Shown here: in pieces, positions 21,025 to 32,935 of the stretch
Layout of the letters: each line of letters opens with the position of its first letter
How positions within the stretch are numbered: position 1 is the stretch's first letter
From: Dryas octopetala
Taxonomy: Eukaryota > Streptophyta > Magnoliopsida > Rosales > Rosaceae
DNA: 64,000 nt
Direction: 5' to 3'
Assembly (NCBI GenBank): GCA_963921425.1
Contig: OY992837.1
Span: 9,769,896-9,833,895, forward strand
Translations under genes and position numbers: made by a program
Notes under the pieces: model-generated
The model's database searches: none
Told to the model about the DNA's origin: nothing
Seen by the model: only the letters and a program-made list of their open reading frames with translations

Positions 21025-22847
21025 AAAGTGTAACTAGATATTCTGGTTTTGATGTTACAACTTTTCTAGTTGTAAAATGCTTAGTGTTTGTGATGCATTA
21101 GCTTGTCTGAAATATGAAAAACTAACAATTGATGTTGCAGAGTTTCAGTTGTAGGAATCTAGTATATAGTAGAAAATTATTTAGCTTGATATACATTGTT
21201 GGTCATTCCCTAACAGCTTAAGCTTCCAAGGCACAATGGTTGTCTAACATGGTTTAGAGCCTTGTTTGCAGGAGGTCATGGGTTCACAATAGTTGGACCA
21301 TTCCCTAATATAGCTTAAGGTTTTGCAGTTTAGTGATTGTCCAACATGTTAATAGGCCCCTGATTGCAGAAGGTCCTGAATTCCAAGCCTCCAATCCTTA
21401 TTTCTCATTTCTTTGTTGGTTTGTAAGGTGTAAGGTGAGATTGCACCTATATACCTATATATTTCTTTCTTATTTCCTAACCGATTAAGTTATTGGGGTC
21501 TACTGGTTGTCTAACAAAAGCCTAATACATAATCCTAACTGTTCTTTCCATAGCTATGGAACTGAACATGGTATTGAGGCAGCCTCCATTTCCATTCACT
21601 TGGATTTCAAAGCCAAAAGGACTGCAAAACAGCCTGCTTGAAGAAGATTCAGTATTTGGATTATGTTAATATGCTGTGAAGTAGCATGGGTTTGAGGGGT
21701 TTGGGGGCAAGTGGGAGAACTTTGTTTATGCTAATTTCTTCTGCTCACCAGGTTGCAGGTAGATGCAACTTCTTATCTTCTTTTTATCTTCAGGTACAGA
21801 TTTTGAAATGATGGCTAGGGAAGGCCATGCACATGGGCTCTTCCTAAAATTTAGATAAAAGTCACTGAATGAAATCAAAAGTTGGAAGGTGGGGCTCATA
21901 ATTAAGCATTCACGCCAATAACTTTATGTTAAAGTGTCAATCAAGGCATCTTTTCCAATTTCCATGTTTTCAATTTTCTTGTAATTTGATGGGCAAGAAG
22001 AGGGCTAGGGGATTCCACTCAAAGCCAGAAGAAGAATATTGTACTCAGATTAGTACTCCTACAACCTCTAAATTAATCCCAAAACATTTACATGCCAAGT
22101 ACAATAAGTCATAGATCATCCTATGATGCTACCTATAGCTACCAAGCAAGAGCAAGGCCAACATGCCATTGCATCATGAGACTCAAGACTGAACTTTACT
22201 GTTAGTTTACAAATCATTCAGAGCCTCTATTTATACCGGTTTGATAGTTTGATTAGGAAAATGTTCTCTTGTTAAACAATTTGACGTGCTATGTGATGAT
22301 AAAATAAAAAAACAAAAAAACAATTGACATATTATATTATATTATCAGATTGTCAATTTGTGTCAATTTACACTATGATTACGCAAATTCTTGTTTGAAT
22401 GTGATCTTTAAATTGATAGTTCACATCATAAACCAACTTGTCTAGCATAAGAACATTACCTGTCTAATTACAGTACCCACTGAGGTGATGCATGCTTTCC
22501 TGGCTTGGCTTTGTCAAACCATTGTTGTTAGAGACTTGTGGGACAAAGAATTTGCAATTTTGTGAACATAGGAGGCCTGAAAAGGATTTAGCTTTGGGTT
22601 AGGTTGGAAGTTTCGAAGCTGCCAATCAATACAGGAGGCATGTGAAGAGGATAAGTCTAGGCCCTTTTGGAGATTGACAAATCTTAACAGGCCGAGCCTA
22701 ATCGTCTGCCACTAACCATTTACAAGCCCACAAAGATACCCAAAATTATAAAGCTACGAGTCAATTCGTTTTAGGCTTTTAGCCTTTCTAGAAACTCAAA
22801 AGTACAAATATAAAGGTATAGTAACATATAGTTCTTATTAAGATATA
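21025..22847. other. Intergenic spacer, no gene seen
   Basis: The first 150 bases are probably the 3' UTR of the glutaredoxin-like gene. The rest is AT-rich, with tRNA-related fragments (listed separately) and only short open frames. Confidence 0.4.
21212..21400 (+). repeat. tRNA-related repeat fragments (SINE- or TRIM-like), two degenerate copies
   Basis: CCCTAACAGCTTAAGCTTCC is followed by GGTTGTCTAACATGG, AGAGCC and GGAGGTCATGGGTTCA. About 90 bp on, the series recurs as CCCTAATATAGCTTAAGG, GATTGTCCAACATG and GAAGGTCCTGAATTCC. The GGGTTCA and GAATTCC words sit where a B-box would be, and AACATGGTTTAGAGCC resembles a tRNA-Met-related primer site. The exact class is uncertain. Confidence 0.35.
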
Positions 22848-23025
22848 CAGTAATGCTACACTTACCACAATTTCATACCATCTTACATGGCATTCATACA
22901 TTGGACACTAAAAATTAAAAATTAAAATCTAAAAAAGAAAAAGGAAATACCCTTCCAGTAAGATAATGACACATCAAGTGGGATACAAATGTGGGAAAAA
23001 AAATGTGGGACAACTAGCATTATTG
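22848..23025. mobile_element. MITE family A, copy 1
   Basis: The element begins CAGTAATGCTACACTTACCA and ends, read on the minus strand, CAATAATGCTAGTTGTCCCA. The body matches copies at 42084-42281 and 63570-63760 (ACATGGCATTCATACATTGGA, GGAAATACCCTTCCAGTAA, TAATGACACATCA). Flanking 9-mers TAAGATATA and TAAGACCTA agree at 7 of 9 positions, an eroded target duplication. Confidence 0.75.
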
Positions 23026-24938
23026 TAAGACCTATTACTCAAGAAGTCAAGAGCATAAGAATTCTTGAAATTACTTAAAAGTAAGTTTGAATTGTTATTC
23101 TAACAAGAAGGACATTCTTTGCGCACCTGACGCATATGCTTTAGCGAATTTGCAGCTGTTGGGTGATTGGTAACTACGTTGAGCACTCAACAACTGCACT
23201 TGCATCTACAATTGCCGATCAATTTTTTTTCTTGATTTTCTACTTGAATTTGAATATTTGTAGAGTTGATTTATAGTATATTTTAAGAGATTTATCTATT
23301 GAAAATTTAAAGTTAGTATTTTTTATTGATGTGATATATTGCGTAGCTGCAATGTTCTAAATGCATATCTAATTAATTGCAAATGCAAGTGCAATTGTTG
23401 AATAATCGAGCGCTTGGCATTACTTTTTAATCTGAAACGTAATAATACAAGCGGTTGCTCTTTTGAATAATTAAATTTAGTAGTATGTCATTTATCATTA
23501 ACAGATCATATTATGATTTATTATATGATTAAAATAAGGGAATGAGACTGAGAAACCACATTCTCCTTTGGAAATGCAAAACTTTGGCTTTGTTGTTTTT
23601 TTGGATAGGAATGAGAAATCTACATATTCCTTCCTATGTTTGCATTTTACGAAACATGAGAAAAAAGAATCACATACACATTGACAAGTGCCAAATCCAT
23701 GAAACAAACACTACTTATTGTCTACTCTCATTATGTAGTTGCTGCCCGGACGACACTGATTGGAAATTAAAATGGATTCTACATTTCTACCCATGATGAT
23801 GTCTCCTAACTTTTCTTCACTTGTTCCATTCAAGCTGTTGGATTTGTGTTCTAAGTAGAATTTACTTTTGTTAAGTCCCCTTAAAAATCGTCTTGAATCG
23901 ATGCAAAATTATTTTATATTAAGGCTCATTTATTTACAACAAGTAAAATATTGAAATATCCCATAATGTGATAATAAAACAAGACAGCATTTTTCTTGCA
24001 TTAATTATATGATATTCAGCCTAGTAGAGTATAATATGCACATGGGGCAAGTTGTACCATACAGCTTGGAATCACAACAGAAACTTGTAGCTACAGCCTA
24101 CAGAGGTGGGTATAGGTATATTCTGAACGTGCACTGCTGGGCCAAAATTCCAGAGAAAACCCTCATAACAAACACCCCATGCAATATGTTAATGTCATTT
24201 AGGTAGTAGTGCTGTAGTAGTGGAAATATTCCAGGCTTCAACTTTTCCTTCAAGACAGCGTGCATGTTTTTAGAATCTTTTCATGTCCTCGAAGACCAAA
24301 CATGAAAGCCTTACCCATCTTTTTGTTTCTTTGTTTTTATTTTCTTCTAAGGAAAAAGGTTTGCCTATCCATCTTTACAGCTATTAAGATATAGAAAAGT
24401 AAAAACGGAATATCTGGCACAACCAAAAATAACCAGAATCCTATACAAAAGGCTCAGATTCCCTCTGCCAAATCCGAATGTTAGATGATGGCCATCATCA
24501 GAAATCATTTGGGAAATTGGAATCAGAAAGTAACTGCACCACAGTTGGATTTTAGTATCTTACATATACCAGTCCGCAAAAGTTAAAAACCATAATGCAA
24601 AGGTGAATTTTGAGATTCCTAAAAAAGAGTTTGATAACATGGGTAAGAAGTCAGAGCAGAGTCAGCTGAAAGAGAAATTACAGAGTCATGTGAAAATACT
24701 CATTTCCCAGAGAGATTAGGCAAAGTCATGGCAAACAAACATGAGATGCAACAGTGGAAACATACACTTTCATTTCCAGCTTAACTCAGAAGGGTTACAA
24801 GATTACCTATCCCATGACACTCAAAAATCTTAAGCAGTTTCCTATTTGTTAATCCAACTCCCATAGGACACTCACTTGGAAAAAGGTAAAGAAGAAAAGA
24901 AAGTTAGAGTAATCACACTTCCTACAATTTACACTCTC
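23026..24938. other. Intergenic spacer, no gene seen
   Basis: AT-rich, with short open frames of atypical composition only. The last few hundred bases before 24938 are the likely 3' UTR of the minus-strand NT-C2 gene. Confidence 0.45.
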
Positions 24939-27900
24939 TTATGCAGCTACCTCTGTTGTGGAAGGTTGGGGACTTTGTGAACCGTTTGGGGTCACTTCTG
25001 CTAGTGGAGTAGTAAGTGGCAGTTTTAAGAACTGGGTGTAATGAAATTCAATCTGTAACCGGTGATGAAGAGGTGTGGATGCCATTAGTCCTTTCTTGAT
25101 ATCTGCCTGCAATTCACGTATTGGAATTGCAGCCAAAAAGCTCTTTATATACTCTTTGCAGGACTCCTTCCCTCGACACACGAGCTCCTCTTCCTCCTTC
25201 TGCTCATCTGGCTTGGTTACCTCTACCTCAAATATAGATTCCTCCTCCTTTGCATTGACCTGCTGAGCCTGCTGGTTCCTGGGTTCACCTGCTCCCGCCA
25301 CAATTGGCTGATCACTGGTTGTTTTATCATCAGATGATTGTGCAACATTTTGCATTTTGTAAATTGTCGTGTTGCTGTCAAATTTTAAGATATAGGCCTG
25401 GTTGCATCCCTCATAGAGCCTCTCCCCTAATGTGTCAATTATGTAGTAAGCTTCTGGTTCAACCTTGAGGATGAAGAAATGGTCATTCCAACTGACTATA
25501 TAAACTTGAGGTTCACCATTGCTAGGACATTCTGATCCAGCACGGCTAATCTCATCCCAAATGTTATCAAAGGACATTGCACCATGTAAAAAGTCAAATC
25601 GTCCCTCATCCACCCCATCAGGATGGAAAAACCCAATGAAAGATTTCCCCGGAACTACAGAAAGAGGACGTATTTTGGCTTGGAGGACCGTCTCAAGATC
25701 AAAGTGCTTGTCAGGGAATCGCTCCCTATAGGTCTCATTTTCGCAAAGATTCCTCCACTCTAATGAGCCTTCTCGAATCAGACTATCAAACTGGGACTTT
25801 ATGGGCATGAGCTCACAGTTATTCTGAAACCAATCAGCAATCACTGCAACAAGAGCCGTACATGCACTCTCACCTGCTGCCCGCTCACTCCGCTGATCAA
25901 TAGAAGCAAAGAAGATCTGGGTTTGAAGCTTCATGTGTCCGTCACGGTTTGTCACTTCCTTCTGCTCCCAACTGCCTATGGCGAAATTATCATCCCCAAA
26001 TTCAGACACTGACGACCGATTAGCAGATGAATCCTCCTCTGTCTTATGCCACTGCAAAAATAATTTCCATATTTGTTATAAGAACCTAAACAACTTCATT
26101 TATGAAGAAATTGGGGGCAAAGAAAAAGAACTGATAAGATACTGAAAATCATCCTTGCAACATATGTCTCGTACTTTATCTAGGTTCAAACACTTTACAG
26201 TGCAAAGAAACTATATCACAGAATCATGATCCTATTAAACCAGAGCAATCAGTAGTAGATTCTTACCCCGAGATACAGAGATTCATCAGAGCTAAGCTGC
26301 CGACGATCAAAATCAATGTCATCACCACCTTCTTCACCATAAGCTTTCTTTAATAACGGTTCTCCTTTGGCTTTAGGAGACCGAATGAAGCTCAGCTTTC
26401 TCTTTCTCCAAGACAGTAAGCCCCGCTTTGGACCTGCAGACGGTTCGGAGACTGATGCAGTTGACTCCTCAGCTTGTGAGCACCCGACATCTGATTTGCG
26501 ATTGCTGTAATAAACCCAATCCTCACCTTCGCCATTGATTCTCATATTGGAGTAAATTGATCCTCCAGCATAATTTACATGAGCCAGTGTGCCATAACTG
26601 AATGACTTCCTAACACTGGAATCTTCTTTGACCTCATTTTTTACCTCATCTGATTCTCCTTCCTCAAATTCATCAAGTGAATCAGAGTCAAATGGATAGT
26701 TATACTCCCCATCCTCACTCCTGGCAGAGCACCTACCCTCACTGCCATCCTCCTCACGGCAGGGCTTTTTAGCTTTTCTAGCAGACACATACTCTGTAAA
26801 AATCTTTACTTTTCTAAGACCAGCTTTAAGAGCAGAAAGCTCATCCTTTTCTGTTGAGACAGTTTCGCCTGACTGGGGTGGTGATGAAATAGGCACAATT
26901 GATCTCTGCACTGGCTCTGTTACTTCTTGGGCAGTTCTCAGTTCCAATAAGCTGAGTGATATCTGAAAGTTTAATAGAACTTGAGATCAGAAATTGTCAA
27001 ACTTCAGAAAGTTAAAAAACATGGGTGAGGGTAGGGTAACATTATAACTTACACAGATTAAGCAAATAAAACTAGTAAATAAATTGAAAAATAAGATAGG
27101 ATACGGCACACATGGAAGAAGAAGAAAGAAATGAATACTAAAGGGAAGGAACATACACAAAGCAAGGGACATGGCTCAGTAGCAGCACCAGGTGATGTGA
27201 GAGGGATGTTTAATTCAAGCTCCTTCTGTTCAGCTGCTGAAACAAATTCGGCAACGTTCACTGATGCTGTTCCGACAACAGGAGCCTTATTTTTTGGCCC
27301 TTGATTCAAACCCTGGTTCAGAATTGCACCTTAGTCCTCTAGAAAATGTTAATCAAAGTTTACTAGAAATCAAAAGAACTATGACAATCGATTACAATGA
27401 TATTCAAGAGGAAATTTGAGCAGCAATCTAATCCCATTTATTTAAGCCACACTAATAAAATAAATAAATTCCAAAACACATATACTTTTATAACTATACA
27501 ACCATACAAGAAATTCTGACTTTCTGAGTGTAGAGGTGTTGAATTCAACATAAGATGGCTGGTCTTGCAATGTAAGTTAAAGAAAGATTACAATCAAGGA
27601 ATGGGTAATAAAAGCAACAATTCACAGACTTGTAAAGCTTGTGGGTTAAAAAAACCCTTCACATAAGATTTCTTATACATCAACCGGCCGCAACTCTATC
27701 ATCCAACTCTCATTTTCAAAAACCCACCAGTCAATGACCCTCCAAAAAAGTCCAACAACCAAAACTTGACCCAGTTAACAGAATAAAAGAAACACTCCAC
27801 CAAATCCAGCCCTTAATTATACAGAGAGATCCATTCAAAAAGAAATCATTTGTAAAAGTCAAATGACAACAATAATTAAAAGAAAAATTAAGAGTTTTTC

Positions 27901-28659
27901 GAAAAGAAAAATTAAGAGTTGCTGACACAGAAAATATATAATTTTAAGTTCACAAAGTAGGCGTCTAATTTCAAGCTATTTTCAGAATAAATTCTTGAAA
28001 ATATGATATTCCATTATCGATGTTCAAGATTTTCACGATTGAACTAAAAAACAGCAAATTCAACCCAAGAAAAAGAAAAACCAAAATTTGTCCCATCAAA
28101 CCCATATACCAAATTTCAAGATTACACAAAAAACAAAAAACAAACAAAAACAAAAAACAAACAAAAACAAAAACATAAAGAAAACCCACTAAAATTGCAA
28201 ACTAATACAACATTATAAACATGATTACACCCAATCAGACCCAGAGAAAGATCAAAATGAAAAAACGAGAACAAGATTGAAACTTACATTGAAGACAGTG
28301 AAAGCGATCTCCCAAGGGTGAAACACATTGTCCTTGTAAGCGGAGAGAGAGCAAGGGCTGTGAAACTCCTCGTCCCACTGAACGACGCCATCTTGGGAAG
28401 CCTCGACCTCTTTGGTAAAGTTCCTCTTGACGACGGCACGGCGGAGGGAGCTCAAGGCCACCACCTTCACCTTCGATCCCTTCCACCGAATCTCCGCCGC
28501 CAATTTCTCCTTCTCCGGCTCGGCCCCACCTGCACCGGACCCACTTGGACCCTCCCGCACCGGATCCCACCCCTCCAGCCTCCGCACCACAAGCCTCACC
28601 TCGTACTTCTTGGTAGTCAGAGGCGGCCACGGCCGCCACCTCATCATCTTCACCACCAT
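24939..28659 (-). CDS. NT-C2 (EEIG1/EHBP1-like) domain protein
   Basis: Four exons on the minus strand: 28659-28288, 27312-27157, 26962-26267 and 26051-24939. All junctions are GT-AG and phase 0, giving 778 residues. Residues about 8-170 form an N-terminal C2-type domain (KKYEVRLVVRRLEGWDP, AEIRWKG, VQWDEEFHSPCSLSAYKD, WEIAFTVFN, then VVGTASVNVAEFVSA and LNIPL). The middle (about 177-410) is acidic, Ser-rich and probably disordered, with GEYNYPFDSDSLDEFEEGES. The C-terminal half is a conserved plant-specific region (GSWEQKEVTNRDGHMKLQTQ, ACTALVAVIADWFQNN, VYIVSWNDHFFILKVE, YYIIDTLGERLYEGC). Homologues such as At3g11760 and At5g04860 lack a defined function; EEIG1/EHBP1-type C2 domains in other eukaryotes act at membranes in trafficking. 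The start MVVKMMRWRPWPP is the first Met before the C2 domain. Confidence 0.9.
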
Positions 28660-29528
28660 TCCTTGGAATCCGACCCGACCCGCCCACCACCCACCGACCC
28701 AGAAAAATTAAACAAGAACAGCAGCCTTAATCTGACCGAAAAATCGCTGTGAGTGCCGTTTGGTTCTGGGGAAAATGGATAATTTTGTTGGGGTTTTTTG
28801 GGTTTGTTTTGAAAAGATTCTCCGAGAAAATCTGGGAAGGGAAAAATAGAGAGAGAGGATGGGGGAGAAAAGAGAGAATATGCCGTTACTTTGGGTATGG
28901 AAAATTTTGGGAGAGAGAGACAGAGAGTGTATGTGGGTTTTAGAGAGAGAAAGTAAGGGAAGGTTGAATTGAGGTGTTTTTATTATGTCTTGTATCGTAG
29001 GCTTATAGTTGAAGAAATCAGAGACGTTGGGTTTGTCTTGTTTACTTGAGTTGAGTTGGGTTGGGTTTAGGATTAAATTAACAATTTTTTTTTTCTGTAC
29101 GAAAAATTAACAATTGTCTACTTCTCTCAATACTGGGATACCCAAAGCGACGTCGTATTAAGGACCTACTTTGACTTGGGCTTTTGGTCTTCCACTAGCA
29201 TTTCAACTTTTGCTGAATCTTGTTATCGATGTTAATTGCTCTTAGGAGAGCTTCTTTGGTAGTTGGTACAATATCCATATGGCAAAACTGGTTGTTAAAC
29301 GTGTCTATATCTATATCCTTATCACGCGTAAGACACATTTAAGAATTTAAACTATAGTTTTAGAAAGGTGAATACGTAGACATTCAATGGCAAAAAATGT
29401 GTTTGTATTGTAAAATATTAGTTGTTGTTAGCATTGTTAAAACTTAAATGTTGTGCACACTCCATTACTACTTAGGTAGATTTGCCTGAGTTCCAAATGA
29501 TCAAAACTCTAAATTTTATTACGTGACT
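28660..29528. promoter_or_regulatory. Promoter and leader side of the NT-C2 gene
   Basis: On the minus strand this is the upstream region of the gene ending at 28659. A stretch of CTCTCTCTC (28845-28960 on that strand) is typical of a plant 5' leader. No open frame of interest is seen. It opens a gene-free block that runs to 45284. Confidence 0.4.
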
Positions 29529-30012
29529 CATAGGGCTGGGTTCGGTTCAATTATCGAACCGCTAGCCTTAAACCGACAACTGACCGACACAAACACGGAA
29601 TGGTCAATTCTTAATCGCCAATGTTACTGACAATGTTAGTATACCAACGGGCGATTTCGATTGTTTTCGGTCAACAACTGTCGATATCGATGATGGCTGT
29701 GGAGGCTTTGGGATGGTGGTTCTTGGGGGTGGCTGTGGGATGGTGGTGGTGGATGGTGGTCACTGGTTCCTGGTGGCTGTGGGATGCTCACGTAAGACGA
29801 CACTAGAAGCCAAAAGAAGAAGAAGAAGTGGGGCGGTCAGTATCGGTATATCGAACGGTTTGAAATTTTCAAATTGTCACTGTCACCGCTTACCGTTGAA
29901 TTGGTAGGATTATAGCTACCAACGTATCGATCACTCATCGAAATGGTTTTGCTCAGAGCGGTAGTCGGCCATCGATGACGGTAATAGTTTGCCAGTATTC
30001 CGACCCAGCCAT
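29529..30012. mobile_element. Non-autonomous hAT-like element with an 8-bp TSD
   Basis: A 484-bp segment is flanked by ACGTGACT on both sides (29521-29528 and 30013-30020). The left end has TAGGGCTGGGTTCGGTTCAA and the right end, on the minus strand, ATGGCTGGGTCGGAATACTG. The TAGGGCTGGG terminus and the 8-bp duplication are hallmarks of hAT transposons. The interior includes a GGTGGTGG-rich block (29705-29785) and no transposase. The left terminus has two extra bases (CA) relative to the right. Confidence 0.7.
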
Positions 30013-30020
30013 ACGTGACT

Positions 30021-32329
30021 GTATATGAAGGGTCGAATGCTGCATTTTTATGATTCATCTCTTGAGCCCCGAAATCTCATTATTAACCCTAGGCCTCACA
30101 ACGTGTTGTGTAAGTAAGTTACAATTGCCCATTATACTAGTGGTTAGTATAGTTTTTCTTGCTTGAGGATCTTTGTCCACTTTATTTTGGACTTGGTAGA
30201 CAATAATATCTTAAGCGAGTATGGGATTTGAGTGTTCTACGTACTTATCATGAATTGTATCTTGTCCCAAACTGAAACAAACTTTAATGTCTCATGCTCT
30301 TAAAGCAAGTTAATACATTTGATAGATATTAATAAGTACACTAGATGCAATGCAAGGCAGCAGAGCAATATATTTTACCTAATTATCTTCATTTTTTTTT
30401 TCTTAGACGTAATAAAAGTCCATATAAGTTATAAGCAATATTTTTTATCAGATAATCAAACATATTAAACTGTAGATTACAAATCTGAATCACAAATTCA
30501 AATAAAACCTTGCATGATAAATAATTTAGATTATTTATTTTACCAAATAATTAATCTAAATTATTTAATAAGATTAATACATTTTTCAGGTTTTCAGCTT
30601 CAGTGGCTTTATGTGTCTCCAGCTGGACCCAACATATATATCCAAGTATTTCTTAGTTTGTATCACTATCCTTTTTACGAACAGAACAAAATTGAAAAAG
30701 GTAACCATGGACACACACACACACACACAAAAGGCAGCTTCTGATCGAACATGCACCATTATATTTTTATTTTTTTTCCAAATACTGCATAATGAGCAAC
30801 TGCACACCATTATAATTTTATATCATTACATCTAGAAGGCTAAATCTCCCTTGACACATTTCATTCTTCAATATGCAAAACCAAGTGTTTATGACTATGT
30901 CAAATAAAGCCCAAAATCTTAATTTTGTCACTATGGTAATGAACTTAAAATGTACTTAGTAATATTCATGTTTTTTTTTTTTTGTGACGATCAAATTTCT
31001 CACTATCTCAGATACATATAATCACATATAAATTGCGTATATCGATATATTTACTTGATAATTCGATCACTTCACCTTGTCCCTTTATTACTAAACAATT
31101 AGAGTGCGGGTTTATATTTCTTCTATATATAGATCCAAAAATAAGTTCATCACTTTAGGTTGCTAGTGATTATGATGTCATGCTTTGTTAGTTAGCAATA
31201 TGTATTAATGAGTCAACGTCTAAATTAATCAACCCAATTGATTGACTATTTCATATACATGAAAGTCAAGTGTGCCAATTGGTTATGGACCTTTTTCACG
31301 CCATGTGCACCATATGTGTACTACATTGCATGTGGATTTTTGCTTCATGGGTTGGGTAGGGATCGAAGACTTTTGAAGCTAGCAAAATATATAGCTAGCC
31401 TAAGTAGCTTTCTTTATGTGAACCAAAATGAAGAGCAACCACGCAAAGCTTAGGATTTTTCTTCTTTCAGTTTCACGTGCATGGACAGTTTGGCTTTACA
31501 GGCTTACAGCTTGGCTTTTGCACTTTTCAGATTATGATTTTGAAGGCTTAGATAGAGCCTTTGAACTTTGGGAATTAATTGAATTTTATTGTTGGTTGCA
31601 AGTTGATGAAAGGATTAATCATAACCTCATATAATTGCTAGCTAGCCAGAGAGGTTGATCATTATGATTGATCAAGTTATACTTAATCTGTGGGCTCCAA
31701 AATTAGTTACATAACAAATTTGGATCCACCATTATAATTAAGTTGAACATCACTTCAAATCTAGCTTAACTTGAAAGGTTTTTGATTCTGCGCTCAAGAG
31801 ATAGTCATTTAAGTAGACCCATTTAAGTACTAGCATAAGTTGGTGTCAACCACAAGAATTGAATATACAATCTACAAGCATATAAATGATGAATTTATGT
31901 TACATATATAAAATGTTTACTTTTTTTTATTATTATTATCAATATAAAATGCTTATTTTAAGATCATTCATTTCATAGAAAAATCTTGAAAAATTATTAA
32001 GGGATTCAATTGTGATCAAATAAATAATAGCAAATACTATGATTTCGATAAATACTGAAATAATCACAATAAATTTAATTATTTAAACAGTTTTTTATTT
32101 GTCTAATCATTTTGTAATAGGTTCTTTAATTGAATTCATTGTAGTATAAGAAAATATACCATTTAATTAATATACTGTAATGGATAATCACTTATTTGAG
32201 GTGAGACTCTTGTTTATTTGTTGTATTTGGCCCACAATTGCTAACACTAATATTATATTTAGAGGCTCTCTCTAATGTGGGATGCAAATTTTGGGATCAA
32301 TGCAAGTTGTGGATTGACGACGAGTTTAT
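30021..32329. other. Gene-free spacer
   Basis: AT-rich DNA with a short (AC)n tract (30711-30728) and short open frames with no recognisable domain. No repeats with both ends visible were found here. Confidence 0.45.
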
Positions 32330-32415
32330 ACTTTTAGGGTATAGTATTAATAAATATACACATGTTATAATATATGGATTAGTAATATCACGTGACGGTA
32401 TTACAATCACACCAA
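32330..32415. mobile_element. MITE family B, half copy
   Basis: GGTATAGTATTAATAAATAT, ACATGTTATAATATATGGAT, TAATATCACGTGACGG and ATTACAATCACACC correspond in order to the right half of the family B copies read on the same strand. The other half is absent. Confidence 0.4.
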
Positions 32416-32594
32416 AAAATTGCTTAAAATGTGAAGATTAATGCATTTAATGATTTAGCACCATTGTTGAAATCAATAATTCAATGAAGTAAATCTAACC
32501 TTTGAAAGCATTTTCCCTCAATTCAAATTTTGTAGGTGAGCACTTATAGTACTATGCTTATAGCCAAAATGATGTCATTTTATGATTTAGAGTT

Positions 32595-32935
32595 GGCTAA
32601 ATTTGACTATTGGTCCTTGTTGTTTGGGTCAAGTTTCAATTTCGCTCATGTAGTTTTAATTTTTCTAATTTGGTCTTGTACTTTACAAATTTTAATAATT
32701 TGTAAAGTACACGACTAAATTGTAACAATTTGTAAAGTACATGACCAAATTGTAATATTTTGTAAAGTACATGACTAAAAGCACAATAAATTTGATGATT
32801 TAATGAATGAAAATGCTAATGTATCCTTAAATTTCAACGATTTGTAAAGTATAATACCGAAATCAAAACAATTAAAGCTATAGAGACAAAAGTGAAATTT
32901 GGCCTAAATACAGAGATCAAAAGTGAAATTTGGTC
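32595..32935. mobile_element. Mutator-like MITE with internal 30-bp repeats
   Basis: The left end GGCTAAATTTGACTATTGGT pairs with a minus-strand right end of the same type (GGCCAAATTTCACTTTTGTC near 32903, or the adjacent duplicate GACCAAATTTCACTTTTGAT at 32935). This 'GGCYAAATTT...TTGGTCC' type is common in plant non-autonomous Mutator-like elements. The interior holds a 30-bp tandem array. A clear target duplication was not found, so the right border is uncertain. Confidence 0.5.
32701..32783. repeat. 30-bp tandem repeat, about 2.7 units
   Basis: Units begin TGTAAAGTACATGACCAAAT at 32701, 32731 and 32761 (first unit ACGACT in place of ATGACC), with a period of exactly 30. A diverged relative, TTTGTAAAGTATAATACCGA, lies at about 32840. 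Confidence 0.85.

Noticed and set aside
28318-28752. Plus-strand open frames of 99 and 144 codons
   Set aside because: They are antisense shadows of exon 1 of the NT-C2 gene, which has a convincing domain and splice structure.
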